From Clostridioides difficile_D (GTDB taxonomy: Bacteria > Bacillota > Clostridia > Peptostreptococcales > Peptostreptococcaceae), in contig OX244046.1 in the NCBI GenBank assembly GCA_945861085.1, forward strand, positions 1,426,001-1,490,000: 64,000 nt of DNA, given 5' to 3'. Below, piece by piece: positions 9,413 to 18,048 of the stretch (its first letter is position 1; every line of letters starts with the position of its first letter). A program made the translations under genes and the position numbers. Under the pieces are notes generated by a model. That model did not search any database and was not told the DNA's origin. It saw only the letters and a program-made list of their open reading frames with translations.

Positions 9413-9420
9413 TTTATAAT
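9392..9420 (+). promoter_or_regulatory. Sigma-A promoter overlapped by an operator
   Basis: TTGACT at 9392-9397 and TATAAT at 9415-9420 are separated by 17 bases, and the spacer contains the GTCAAAATGAC palindrome. It should drive the small HTH gene at 9603, giving a leader of roughly 170 bases. Confidence 0.7.
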
Positions 9421-9602
9421 TAACTTGATGATACGAATTTACATCCTAATTTTAGCACAAAGTAATCAAAAAATCTTATTTAGTATTAAATAAATTTATA
9501 TACTTAATATGTGTACATATTAAAAATATATACTAAATAGAGGGAGGTGTGTAGACTAAAATATAAAAGTAAATATAAATTATTTAGAAAGGAAGTTGAT
9601 AA

Positions 9603-9812
9603 ATGGATGCTCGAAAAAAATGGATACCTTTTTTAGGAGTACAAGTCAAGCAAAGGCTTATTGAATTAAATATGACTCAAAGAGAATTAGCGAAGAAAAT
9701 AGGTGTTAATGAAAACTATTTGTCAGCTATTTTAAATGGAAGAAGAACAGGTAAAAAATATAAATCATCAATTTATCAATTGCTTAATATAGAATATTCA
9801 GAAGATGATTAA
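9603..9812 (+). CDS. Minimal HTH (Cro-like) DNA-binding protein
   Basis: This 69-residue protein is almost entirely one helix-turn-helix: VKQRLIELNMTQRELAKKIGVNENYLSAILNGRR spans residues 15-48. It has no sensor or dimerisation domain, so it resembles Cro-like or excisionase-like phage regulators. AAAGGAAG precedes the ATG. It is transcribed divergently from the XRE gene at 8887 and downstream of the operator-overlapped promoter. It probably forms a switch with the XRE repressor; targets are unknown. Confidence 0.75.
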   Translation: MDARKKWIPFLGVQVKQRLIELNMTQRELAKKIGVNENYLSAILNGRRTGKKYKSSIYQLLNIEYSEDD

Positions 9813-9831
9813 TAAATAGTATATAAAGTAG

Positions 9832-10053
9832 GTGAATATTCTTGTGTGTAAATTAGATTCAGATGGAGTTATAGAGTGCTGTAGAGCAATTGATGATTTT
9901 ATTACAGCTCTCAATGGTATAAAAAGTTTAAATATGGAGAGATTGAATATTTTAACTAAGTACTCTAGTACATGTTCAAGCCTTCTTAAAGAGGGGAATT
10001 ACAAAGGATGTACAATTGTATATAGAAAGATGCTAGAGGAATTAAAAACATGA
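9832..10053 (+). CDS. Small hypothetical protein downstream of the HTH gene
   Basis: The frame encodes up to 73 residues, cysteine-containing and helical (CCRAIDDFITALNGIKSLNMERLNIL), with no recognised motif. It starts 20 bases after the HTH gene, so the two are probably co-transcribed. The annotated GTG at 9832 lies inside the sequence AGGTGA. A second in-frame GTG at 9844 has that AGGTGA at a normal distance, and is the likelier start (69 residues). Function unknown. Confidence 0.5.
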   Translation: MNILVCKLDSDGVIECCRAIDDFITALNGIKSLNMERLNILTKYSSTCSSLLKEGNYKGCTIVYRKMLEELKT

Positions 10054-10239
10054 ATAATGCATTTCTTAGGAACATAAATGATACATAGAAATGTACTATA
10101 TTTTTAAAAATATGCAAACTAAAATATGGATAAGATAATCTAAATATTATAAATGTGCCTGAAATTAGACTATACTTGTTTTTAAATAACCTAATATCCA
10201 TATTTTAGTAATATACTACAAAAAAAAGAAGGTTAATAG

Positions 10240-10260
10240 ATGATGTAAAATCGTATCAAA
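10240..10260. repeat. 21-bp direct repeat, copy 2 (3' flank of second XRE gene)
   Basis: This is identical to 8853-8873 and lies 10 bases past the stop of the second XRE gene. Together the two copies bound a 1.39-kb segment that carries the first XRE gene, the small HTH gene and a hypothetical gene. Confidence 0.85.
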
Positions 10261-10270
10261 TTATGTACAT

Positions 10271-10669
10271 TTAAACCATTTTATCTTCATTATTATTGGA
10301 GGAATGCTTTTTTAAGTCTTTATATTCAGATATCTTAAGTTCAAGTATTCCTTCTATTTTTATTTTATCACGTTCATTTAATTGTCTGTATAGATTCAAT
10401 ATCGTCATTTCATTATCAGTAATATGTAGGTAGTCTTCCTTATCTTCTTTTACACTATTATTGGAGTTTACTTTTTCTTTACCATATAGAAGCCAGTCAG
10501 TCGTAACATTAAAATAATCAGCTATTGACATTAGTATATCGCAATTAGGTTTTCTATCTCCAGTTTCATACTTACCTAAATTTTCAAATTTTAAAATATC
10601 CATAAGTTTGCGCTGGGTAAGTTTTTTGGAGTTTCTCAAATAAGCAATTCTTTTTCCTAAAGTATCCAC
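10271..10669 (-). CDS. XRE-family transcriptional repressor (second paralog)
   Basis: The 132-residue protein parallels the XRE protein at 8887: DTLGKRIAYLRNSKKLTQRKL, then KYETGDRKPN and FNVTTDWLLYG, and a similar charged tail ending in lysines and acids. The frame can open at GTG 10678, but AAAGGAG is correctly spaced only for GTG 10669, which also aligns with the paralog. Two GTC-N5-GAC sites lie upstream (10700-10710 and 10762-10772), so it is probably autoregulated by an operator related to the first one. Cross-regulation between the two paralogs is possible. Confidence 0.78.
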   Translation of the reverse strand: MDTLGKRIAYLRNSKKLTQRKLMDILKFENLGKYETGDRKPNCDILMSIADYFNVTTDWLLYGKEKVNSNNSVKEDKEDYLHITDNEMTILNLYRQLNERDKIKIEGILELKISEYKDLKKHSSNNNEDKMV

Positions 10670-10699
10670 AAAATACACTCCTTTCTTTTTATAAATAAT

Positions 10700-11091
10700 G
10701 TCCAGATGACATTTAAAATTAAAAATACCGAAATTTATGATATAAAAATTATTAAATTAAAGTCTAAATGACATTTTGCTTAAATTAATATGCTCATAAT
10801 ATGATTTTAACATATTATAGTTGAAAATATGTGGTTTATTTTGATTTATATATATATTTAGATAGTGTAATTGCGATAAAAGGTGAAAGAGTTTATTAAT
10901 AGATTTTATAAATTTATTTTGATAAGCTAAGATTGTTGTTTGATTGATTATAAAATGAAAAGTATTAAGAGAGAAATAGTATTATATTGTAGTTTATATT
11001 AATCAATTATAAAAAGTTTTATACATTTAATATTCAAAACAAAATATTTAAGATATAAGATAAATTTACAATATAATACTATAACACTCTT
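10700..11091. promoter_or_regulatory. Upstream region of second XRE gene with two operator-like palindromes
   Basis: GTCCAGATGAC (10700-10710) and GTCTAAATGAC (10762-10772) match the GTC-N5-GAC pattern near the first XRE gene. The rest, to 11091, is very AT-rich. I see no gene or clear terminator in it, although it holds the 3' side of the MFS gene that ends at 11092. Confidence 0.5.
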
Positions 11092-13584
11092 TTATCTAGT
11101 CTTGTTTTCTTTATAGAACAATAATATTATAAATGCCAGTAGATTTACACAGAATACTGTTATATACATCTGTTTAAATCCGGAGTTTAGAGTAGATTGT
11201 AGTGTATTTTCTATTTTTGTTCTATTATTTTCTATGGAGTTTATATAATCCAATTTTGATTTATCAAAAGCCTTTGGTATTTCAGTTTTTACTTCTTGTG
11301 TCTTTGCTAAAACTGCTTTGAGCGATTTCTTTTGCTGTTTTATTGTATCAAGACCTTTTTCCATATCTTTCTTTTTATATATAGAATCATTTAACTTACT
11401 TTGTAGTTCTTTCTTTTGAGATTCCATTGCTCTTAGTTTTTTATTCAATTGTTTCTTTTGAGTTTTACTTTTTTGTAGCTTTGTATTTAACTCAGCTCTT
11501 ACTTTTTTTAGTTGCTGTATTTGAGCATTTAAACTTTCTTTTTGTTCATTTAAATTTGGTTTAGTATCACCAGAGTTATTATTTTTATTTTCTGTAGAAT
11601 TATTCTTATTGTTATCTGAATCAGAATTACTGTCATTATTTTGTTCTTGGGTATTTGAGTTATTTTCATTGTCAGTAGTAGTACTTTCTATAGTAGGTAT
11701 TTTATTATAAGCAGTTGTCAATTCATTTATAGCTTTATCTTGCTTTGCAAGACCTTGTTCCATGCCTTTTATACCTTTGTTAACACCATCAATACCTTTT
11801 TTTACACCAGCTATTCCTTGATTAATACCACTTCTAGCTTTTATCATATTGTCAATACCAGTTTGAATTCCTTTAATACCACCATTTAGTTTATTTTCAC
11901 CTTCTTCAATACCATTTATTCCGCTTTGTGTTCCATCAATTCCCTTTTGCACATTTGTCTGTATTTTAGTAATTACAGATGGAACTTTTTCATCAAACAT
12001 TGTTGTTGATATTTCCTTTGTAATATTGGTAATGTTGGTTGTATCTGCTGTTTGAACTTTATCCAGTAAGTATTTTGGAAGTTTGCCACCTGTCATATCC
12101 ATATTGATATTTGAAGTATCGTTCATATTTGGGATAGAAACATTTTTTAAATTCTTTGCCATTTCAGGGTCTGACTTTAAATCATTTATCATATTTTCAA
12201 GCTCTTCAAGTTGAACTATTTTAGGCGTTGATGGCTTTCCAACTAAGTCCATAATATTATCTTGTACAGATAATCCTGCATGTGCTATAAATCCAATCAT
12301 TATAGCTGGAGAAATTGAAGTACCAATTGAGCGTATAAGAGACAAGGTTGTAAGCGCTGAATTAGATTCTTCTAATCTTGTATTTGATAACATCATATAG
12401 TTTAGAGGGGTTCCCATAGTAAATCCCATCCCCAATCCCATAAATATTAGACTTACACATACACTAAATGCTGTATTAGTTTTTAGGGCAATTAAAACTA
12501 GATAAAGAGAACCTATCATAGATACAGAAAATCCTAGTAATAGTATTTTCTTTGCGCCAAATTTATCAATAAGTCTTCCACTTAAAGGAGCAGCAACACC
12601 TGCAAATAATCCTAATATAGCGACAAAATATCCTCCAGAACCAGCATTTATCTTTAATGCATTTTCAGCATACTGTGGAACGAATACCATACCCATCATT
12701 CCAATACCAACAATTAAAGACAAAATAAGTACTATCAGTATTCTTGGATTTAAAAAATATTCAAAGCTTAAAATAGGGTCTTTAGCTTTATTTTCAATAA
12801 ATATGAAAATAGGTATAAGTATAATAAATGTCAATAGGTAAGGATAAACTGATATATCTTGTATAGAATTTGTAAAGTTAAAAAAGTCTATATTCATAAG
12901 ACCATACAATAGTGATACGATTATACATATCAACATTAGTGTACCAAGCTTATCTATTTTTTTTGTAGATGCAGACTTATTATTTTTAATACACAGAATT
13001 CCACCAATAAGTATGATTAAACAAATTGGAAGGTTTACAAAAAATAGCCACTTCCAATTTTGAGTTCCAAATATGCTTAGAATTGTGCTACCAATACTTG
13101 AACCTAAAATATTGGCAATACCATATGTTGCTCCAACTAAACCTAAAGCCATACCTCTTTTATTTTCTGGGAAGGTAGTTCCAAATTCTGCTGTAGCAAT
13201 TGGCATAATTCCACCACCACCAATTGCCTGAATAACACGACCTATTAGTAAAATATGAAAATTAGAAAATAGTGATGATAATCCACATATTAATGAACCA
13301 CTACCAAATAGAAATATGCTAACGAGATACACATATTTTCTTCCTATTTTATCTGCTAATTTTCCAGAAATAGGAATTACAGATGCATATGTTAATGTAT
13401 ATATGGTAATCATCCAAATTCCTGTTTTTTCATTTACTCCAAGGCTATTTTGTATAATTGTTCTTGCTGGTGATACTATTCCGGTATCAATAGCTCCCAT
13501 AAATATACCTAAGAGATAAAGTGTAAGTACTAAAAATATTTTTGGATTACTGTCCTTGTTCTGAATACTAGTATTAGAATTCAA
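11092..13584 (-). CDS. MFS drug exporter (DHA2/EmrB-like) with a large loop insertion
   Basis: The first 430 or so residues are a DHA2-type MFS transporter: FMGAIDTGIVSPA in helix 1, GKLADKIGRK between helices 2 and 3, and a repeat near residue 325 (LSGRLIDKFGAKK). A roughly 370-residue hydrophilic insert follows. It holds Gly/Ile repeats (GINGIEEG, GIKGIQTG, GIDGVNKGIKG), an Asn/Ser/Asp-rich linker and lysine-rich coiled coils. One last membrane helix (MYITVFCVNLLAFIILLFY) closes the protein. The longest frame opens at GTG 13596 inside the AAGGTGG ribosome binding site, so TTG 13584 is the preferred start (830 residues). It is one operon with the upstream TetR gene, which likely represses it. 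Proton-driven drug export is the family function; the substrate is unknown. Confidence 0.8.
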   Translation of the reverse strand: MNSNTSIQNKDSNPKIFLVLTLYLLGIFMGAIDTGIVSPARTIIQNSLGVNEKTGIWMITIYTLTYASVIPISGKLADKIGRKYVYLVSIFLFGSGSLICGLSSLFSNFHILLIGRVIQAIGGGGIMPIATAEFGTTFPENKRGMALGLVGATYGIANILGSSIGSTILSIFGTQNWKWLFFVNLPICLIILIGGILCIKNNKSASTKKIDKLGTLMLICIIVSLLYGLMNIDFFNFTNSIQDISVYPYLLTFIILIPIFIFIENKAKDPILSFEYFLNPRILIVLILSLIVGIGMMGMVFVPQYAENALKINAGSGGYFVAILGLFAGVAAPLSGRLIDKFGAKKILLLGFSVSMIGSLYLVLIALKTNTAFSVCVSLIFMGLGMGFTMGTPLNYMMLSNTRLEESNSALTTLSLIRSIGTSISPAIMIGFIAHAGLSVQDNIMDLVGKPSTPKIVQLEELENMINDLKSDPEMAKNLKNVSIPNMNDTSNINMDMTGGKLPKYLLDKVQTADTTNITNITKEISTTMFDEKVPSVITKIQTNVQKGIDGTQSGINGIEEGENKLNGGIKGIQTGIDNMIKARSGINQGIAGVKKGIDGVNKGIKGMEQGLAKQDKAINELTTAYNKIPTIESTTTDNENNSNTQEQNNDSNSDSDNNKNNSTENKNNNSGDTKPNLNEQKESLNAQIQQLKKVRAELNTKLQKSKTQKKQLNKKLRAMESQKKELQSKLNDSIYKKKDMEKGLDTIKQQKKSLKAVLAKTQEVKTEIPKAFDKSKLDYINSIENNRTKIENTLQSTLNSGFKQMYITVFCVNLLAFIILLFYKENKTR

Positions 13585-13597
13585 GGTAAACACCACC

Positions 13598-14140
13598 TTA
13601 ATGTATTAATTTTTCAATATAGGGTTTTAAATCTTCAAATTCTATATGAAGGTATGTTGAATATGAAAAAAACATTTTTATTATAATATTACATACTAAT
13701 TTATCATTATTAAAAAATTTCTCTTTCTCTAAAGCTTCATATACTTTACTTGAAAGTTGCTCATGAAAGTCATCCTTGTGTTTTTTTATTTCAAAAAATC
13801 GCTCTGTCTCAAAAGTATTCAAAAAATCATTGTATTGGACATTATGAACTTTGTTTATAAAATTTCTTATTTCTGTGAAAATAATACTTAGTTTTTCAAT
13901 GTAATCTTCAGTATTTTTATTGGAGTATTCAATTCGCCTTATCAATAAATCCCATTCAGATTTTGTGATGTATTCTATTATTTCTTGTTTTGAATCAAAG
14001 TAATTATATACTGTACCTGTACTTATACCACACCTTTGAGCTATTTTTCTTATGCTAATATTCGAGTAGTCTTCTTCTAAAATCATATCTCGAGACACTT
14101 TTAGTATATCTTCCTTTACATTTTCTAAAATCTTTGGCAT
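13598..14140 (-). CDS. TetR-family repressor
   Basis: The 180-residue protein has an N-terminal TetR HTH (ISIRKIAQRCGISTGTVYNYFDSKQEIIEYI, residues 24-54) and a divergent ligand-binding C-terminal region. Its stop lies one base from the longest possible frame of the MFS gene, and the two are surely co-transcribed. It is divergent from glpK. By family and position it should sense a pump substrate and repress the pump operon. GGTGG precedes the ATG on the minus strand. Confidence 0.85.
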   Translation of the reverse strand: MPKILENVKEDILKVSRDMILEEDYSNISIRKIAQRCGISTGTVYNYFDSKQEIIEYITKSEWDLLIRRIEYSNKNTEDYIEKLSIIFTEIRNFINKVHNVQYNDFLNTFETERFFEIKKHKDDFHEQLSSKVYEALEKEKFFNNDKLVCNIIIKMFFSYSTYLHIEFEDLKPYIEKLIH

Positions 14141-14385
14141 ATTACCACCTCTTTTATTAAAATTATTATGAACACTGTTTATTATACGCCTTTAAAATTT
14201 ATTAATCAATATGCAAGCTATAATGTATAATATTATTATATAGATATGATAGAAGATAAGTGTCTTACTATAAATATCTAATCTATTAGATTTGTATTTA
14301 AGTATAATTATTTACTGAAATATGTAATATTAGATTTTTCTTTTTAATAAATTAAATATTATTATATGATAAGGAGAATATAGCA

Positions 14386-15900
14386 ATGGAAAAGAAGTAT
14401 GTAATGGCACTAGACCAAGGAACAACCAGTTCAAGAGCTATACTATTTAATAAAAAAGGCGAAATAGTTAAAATTGCACAAAAGGAATTCAATCAAATTT
14501 ATCCAAAGGCTGGATGGGTAGAACATGACCCTATGGAAATTTGGGGTTCACAAAGTGGGGTAATGAGAGAAGTTATAGAAACAGCAGGCATAAGACCAGA
14601 AGAAATTGCTTCAATAGGAATAACCAATCAAAGAGAGACTACGATTGTTTGGAGTAGATATACTGGGAAACCAATTTATAATGCAATAGTATGGCAATGT
14701 AGAAGAACATCGGAAATATGTGATGAACTTAAACATAAAGGATTGGAAGAATCAATAAAAGAAAAAACGGGTCTTTTAATAGATGCATACTTTTCAGCAA
14801 CAAAAGTAAAATGGATATTAGATAATGTAGAGGGAGCTAGAGAAAAAGCAGAGCAAGGGGAACTATTATTTGGAACTATAGACACATGGTTAATATGGAA
14901 TTTAACACGTGGAAAAGTACATGTAACAGATTACTCAAATGCATCTAGAACAATGATGTACAATATAAATAATTTAGAATGGGATAAAGATATACTAAGA
15001 GAATTAGATATACCAATAAGTATGTTACCATTAGTAAAACCTTCTAGCTATGTCTATGGTCATACAGATGAGCGTATGCTATCAGGAGCTAAAATACCTA
15101 TTGCTGGATGTGCTGGAGACCAACAAGCAGCATTGTTTGGTCAAAATTGTGTTGAAGAAGGCACTGCAAAAAATACTTATGGAACAGGTTGTTTCTTACT
15201 TATGAATACAGGCAGTAACATAGTTAAATCTAAGCATGGATTACTTACAACAATTGCTTGGGGTGTTGATGGAAAAGTAACATATGCATTAGAAGGAAGT
15301 ATATTTATTGGAGGAGCATCTATTCAATGGCTTAGAGATGAATTAAAGATAATTGAATCTGCAAAAGATAGTGAAATGTATGCAAATAGAGTAGAGGATA
15401 CTAATGGTGTATATGTAGTGCCAGCATTCACAGGTCTTGGAGCTCCATATTGGGATATGTATGCTAGAGGGTCAATCTTAGGTCTTACAAGAGGAGCAAA
15501 AAAAGAACATATAGTAAGAGCTACATTAGAATCAATTGCATATCAAACAAAAGATGTATTGGAAGCAATGCAAAATGATTCAAAATTAAAACTAAAGTCA
15601 TTAAAAGTTGATGGTGGAGCAAGTAATAATGATTTTTTAATGCAATTTCAGTCAGATATATTAAATGTAGATATAGATAGACCAAAGATAGTAGAAACTA
15701 CAGCGTTAGGAGCTGCTTATTTAGCAGGACTATCTGTTGGATTCTATATTGGAAAAAATGAAATTACATCAAAATGGTCAGTAGAAAAAGAGTTTAATCC
15801 AAATATGAGTGAAGAGATGAGATGTAAATTATATAAAGGTTGGAAAAAAGCTGTATCAAGAGCTTTAAGCTGGGAAAAAGAAGATGAATTGGATATTTAA
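14386..15900 (+). CDS. glpK: Glycerol kinase
   Basis: The 504-residue protein phosphorylates glycerol to glycerol-3-phosphate with ATP. It has FGGY-kinase features in order: ALDQGTTSSRAILF (phosphate 1), GITNQRETTIVW, the GCAGDQQAALFGQ adenosine region, GTGCFLLMNTG, and KVDGGASNNDFLMQFQSD. Its length matches the family norm of about 500. AAGGAG precedes ATG 14386. No glycerol facilitator or dehydrogenase gene is adjacent, so it is a single-gene unit followed by a terminator. A glpP-type antiterminator was not visible upstream. Confidence 0.95.
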   Translation: MEKKYVMALDQGTTSSRAILFNKKGEIVKIAQKEFNQIYPKAGWVEHDPMEIWGSQSGVMREVIETAGIRPEEIASIGITNQRETTIVWSRYTGKPIYNAIVWQCRRTSEICDELKHKGLEESIKEKTGLLIDAYFSATKVKWILDNVEGAREKAEQGELLFGTIDTWLIWNLTRGKVHVTDYSNASRTMMYNINNLEWDKDILRELDIPISMLPLVKPSSYVYGHTDERMLSGAKIPIAGCAGDQQAALFGQNCVEEGTAKNTYGTGCFLLMNTGSNIVKSKHGLLTTIAWGVDGKVTYALEGSIFIGGASIQWLRDELKIIESAKDSEMYANRVEDTNGVYVVPAFTGLGAPYWDMYARGSILGLTRGAKKEHIVRATLESIAYQTKDVLEAMQNDSKLKLKSLKVDGGASNNDFLMQFQSDILNVDIDRPKIVETTALGAAYLAGLSVGFYIGKNEITSKWSVEKEFNPNMSEEMRCKLYKGWKKAVSRALSWEKEDELDI

Positions 15901-15932
15901 AAATTAATCAAAGTCAAATTTATTTGAATTTA

Positions 15933-15968
15933 AAAAGAGCTTTATGTAAAATATGAAGCTCTTTTTTT
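15933..15968 (+). terminator. Terminator after glpK
   Basis: AAAAGAGCTT (15933-15942) pairs with AAGCTCTTTT (15956-15965), followed by a T run. Confidence 0.75.
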
Positions 15969-16013
15969 GTTATTCATTCTAAATTTTTATACAATCATAC
16001 TAAATAGTATAAT

Positions 16014-16643
16014 TTATTTTTCATTTTCATATAAAAACATTGGTATAGAGTTGTAAATATGTTTGTCTCCAACAACTAAGAGAATATCTCCCTCTAAAAA
16101 TTCAATATACGGTCCAGGAGATATTATAAGTTCTTCACCTCTTTTAATTGCAACTATTGTAGCACCTGTATTTTGCCAAAATTTAGTTTGTGCAGCTGTT
16201 TGACCAACATATTTACAATTAGAATTTATTGTGAACTGAACGGGCACTAAAGGATTGATTATTTCAAGTCTGTTAGAATAGTCTAAAATTTTATTTATAG
16301 TATCTAATATTTCATTTTCTAAATTAGATTTAGTATCTATTAAATTATAAAGTGTTGATTTATATGATGATATATTTGTAATATCTCTATATTTTTTTAT
16401 AAAAGAAGAAGCTTTGTCTGGAGATAGTACAATAACACCTTTACCCTTTATGCTTTTAACAACGCCAATGTCCTCTAAAATTTTTACAGCTCTTCTTATC
16501 GTTTCTGGAGATACATTGTATTTACCAGCCAAAACAGAGCGTCCAAATAATACTGAATCCTCTTGTATTTCGCCCGTGTATATTTTATTTGCAATATCCA
16601 ATGCTATTTTTTGGTATATTGGCATCGTATAGTTTTTATCCAT
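16014..16643 (-). CDS. GntR-type regulator with RCK_C (TrkA-C) domain, BusR-like
   Basis: The 209-residue protein has a winged HTH of GntR type (residues 8-70: YQKIALDIANKIYTGE...VSPETIRRAVKILEDIGVV), a helical coiled linker (80-125), and an RCK_C domain (about 130-205: GQTAAQTKFWQNTGATIVAI...PGPYIEFLEGDILLVVG). This architecture is that of BusR/KtrR-like regulators, which bind cyclic di-AMP through RCK_C and repress osmolyte or potassium uptake genes. Binding of c-di-AMP here is inferred from family. No transporter gene of that kind is adjacent, so its targets would be elsewhere. Start ATG 16643. Confidence 0.75.
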   Translation of the reverse strand: MDKNYTMPIYQKIALDIANKIYTGEIQEDSVLFGRSVLAGKYNVSPETIRRAVKILEDIGVVKSIKGKGVIVLSPDKASSFIKKYRDITNISSYKSTLYNLIDTKSNLENEILDTINKILDYSNRLEIINPLVPVQFTINSNCKYVGQTAAQTKFWQNTGATIVAIKRGEELIISPGPYIEFLEGDILLVVGDKHIYNSIPMFLYENEK

Positions 16644-17228
16644 TGTTTTTCCCCCAATACAAAATTTATGTTAAAAAATATATAATCTTAACAATACTAT
16701 TGTATAATTTATAGGTTTAGATGTCTACAATATGTACAAATATTGTGCATGTTTTAAAATAATATTTTAAATTGCATTTAGTATACACGATTTTATCATA
16801 CTTAAAACTATATAAAGAATTACTTATAAAAATATAAAGATATTTTACATACAAAGAATGATAATTATATAGATGAAACAAACAGATGAATGAAGAAAAA
16901 TGATTCTGTCTTGCATATAAAGTGATTAAAAATGAAAAACACTTTAAAAATGAAGGCTAAAGCCCTTATTTTAAGCGAAAATAATTAATTATTAACTAAA
17001 AAATGGTAAAAACATTTTTTGAAAAAGAAATACAAATGAATGTTTAATTAAAATAATTGCAAAAATATCCCTTAAATGGTAAAATTATATTAATTAAATG
17101 CAATAGAATAGTTGCAAAAATAAAATTGAATACAAGTAATAAAATATTTCATGCAATATATAAAATAAACAAAATTTAAGAATTAAAACTACTTATTCTA
17201 TCAAAATGTTAGTAAGGGAGGTCATAAA
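16644..17228. other. Intergenic region between the divergent BusR-like and pxpA genes
   Basis: This 585-base AT-rich stretch holds the promoters of both divergent genes. I see short hairpins (for example AAAGTG...CACTTT near 16919-16946) but no open frame with a ribosome binding site and no recognised riboswitch. Confidence 0.4.
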
Positions 17229-18020
17229 TTGTATAAAGTAGATTTAAATAGTGATTTAGGAGAAAGTTTTGGAACATATAAAATTGGTTTAGATGAAGAG
17301 GTTTTAAAATATATTTCATCAGCTAACATAGCTTGTGGGTTTCATGCAGGTGACCCTAGTCATATGGAAAAAACAGTTCAACTTGCCAAAAAAAATGGAG
17401 TGAAAATAGGAGCACATCCAGGTTTTTTAGATTTAATAGGATTTGGAAGGCGTGAGATTAAAATAACTAGGCAAGAAGCTAAAGATTATACCAAATATCA
17501 ATTAGGAGCTTTAATGGCATTTGCAAATTCAAATGGATGCAACATACAACATGTAAAACCACATGGAGCCTTATACAATATGGCAGCTAAAGATAAAGAG
17601 TTGGCTATGGGTATTTGTGAAGCTATATATGAAGTCAATAAGGATATTATACTGTTAGGTCTATATAATAGTGAAATGATAAATTCAGCTAAAGAGATTG
17701 GGCTTAAATTTGCAAATGAAGTATTTGCAGATAGAGCTTATGATAATAATGGTTTTTTAGTTCCAAGAAGTGTAGATGGGGCAGTTATACACGATACAAA
17801 ACACGCAATAGATAGGGTTGTTAAGATGGTAAAAGAAGGAACTGTAGAAACTTTAACAGGTGAAGTTATAAATATAAAAGCAGACTCTATATGTGTACAT
17901 GGGGATAATCCAAAAGCAATAGAGTTTGTTAAAGAAATAAGAAAGCGTTTTGAATTAGAAAATATAGAAGTTTGTCCATTAGAAAATATGGAAGTTTGTT
18001 CATCAGAGAACACAGTATAA
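17229..18020 (+). CDS. pxpA: 5-oxoprolinase subunit A (LamB/YcsF family)
   Basis: The 263-residue protein has the LamB/YcsF signature: DLNSDLGESFG at the start, then SANIACGFHAGDPSHM and HVKPHGALYN. With PxpB and PxpC it forms the ATP-dependent 5-oxoprolinase that opens pyroglutamate to glutamate. Start TTG 17229 follows GGGAGG (17217-17222). The C-terminus carries a short duplicated tail (ENIEVCP / ENMEVCS) encoded by a 24-bp tandem repeat at 17955-18002. It is the first gene of the operon pxpA - carrier - pxpB - pxpC, with 28 bases before the carrier gene. Confidence 0.9.
   Translation: MYKVDLNSDLGESFGTYKIGLDEEVLKYISSANIACGFHAGDPSHMEKTVQLAKKNGVKIGAHPGFLDLIGFGRREIKITRQEAKDYTKYQLGALMAFANSNGCNIQHVKPHGALYNMAAKDKELAMGICEAIYEVNKDIILLGLYNSEMINSAKEIGLKFANEVFADRAYDNNGFLVPRSVDGAVIHDTKHAIDRVVKMVKEGTVETLTGEVINIKADSICVHGDNPKAIEFVKEIRKRFELENIEVCPLENMEVCSSENTV
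17955..18002 (+). repeat. 24-bp tandem duplication in the pxpA 3' end
   Basis: Two adjacent 24-bp units differ at two positions and encode LENIEVCP and LENMEVCS. The duplication is in frame and adds eight residues to the disordered tail. Confidence 0.8.
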
Positions 18021-18048
18021 AACTGATAATATGAGGGAGAGATAAAAT

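Noticed and set aside
9547..9633. Short leader ORF starting in the GAGGTG before the small HTH gene
   Set aside because: The GTG lies within the would-be ribosome binding site itself, and the frame runs out of phase into the HTH gene.
14141..14385. glpP/antiterminator leader upstream of glpK
   Set aside because: The short gap is AT-rich and has only a possible -10 box; no antiterminator hairpin was evident.
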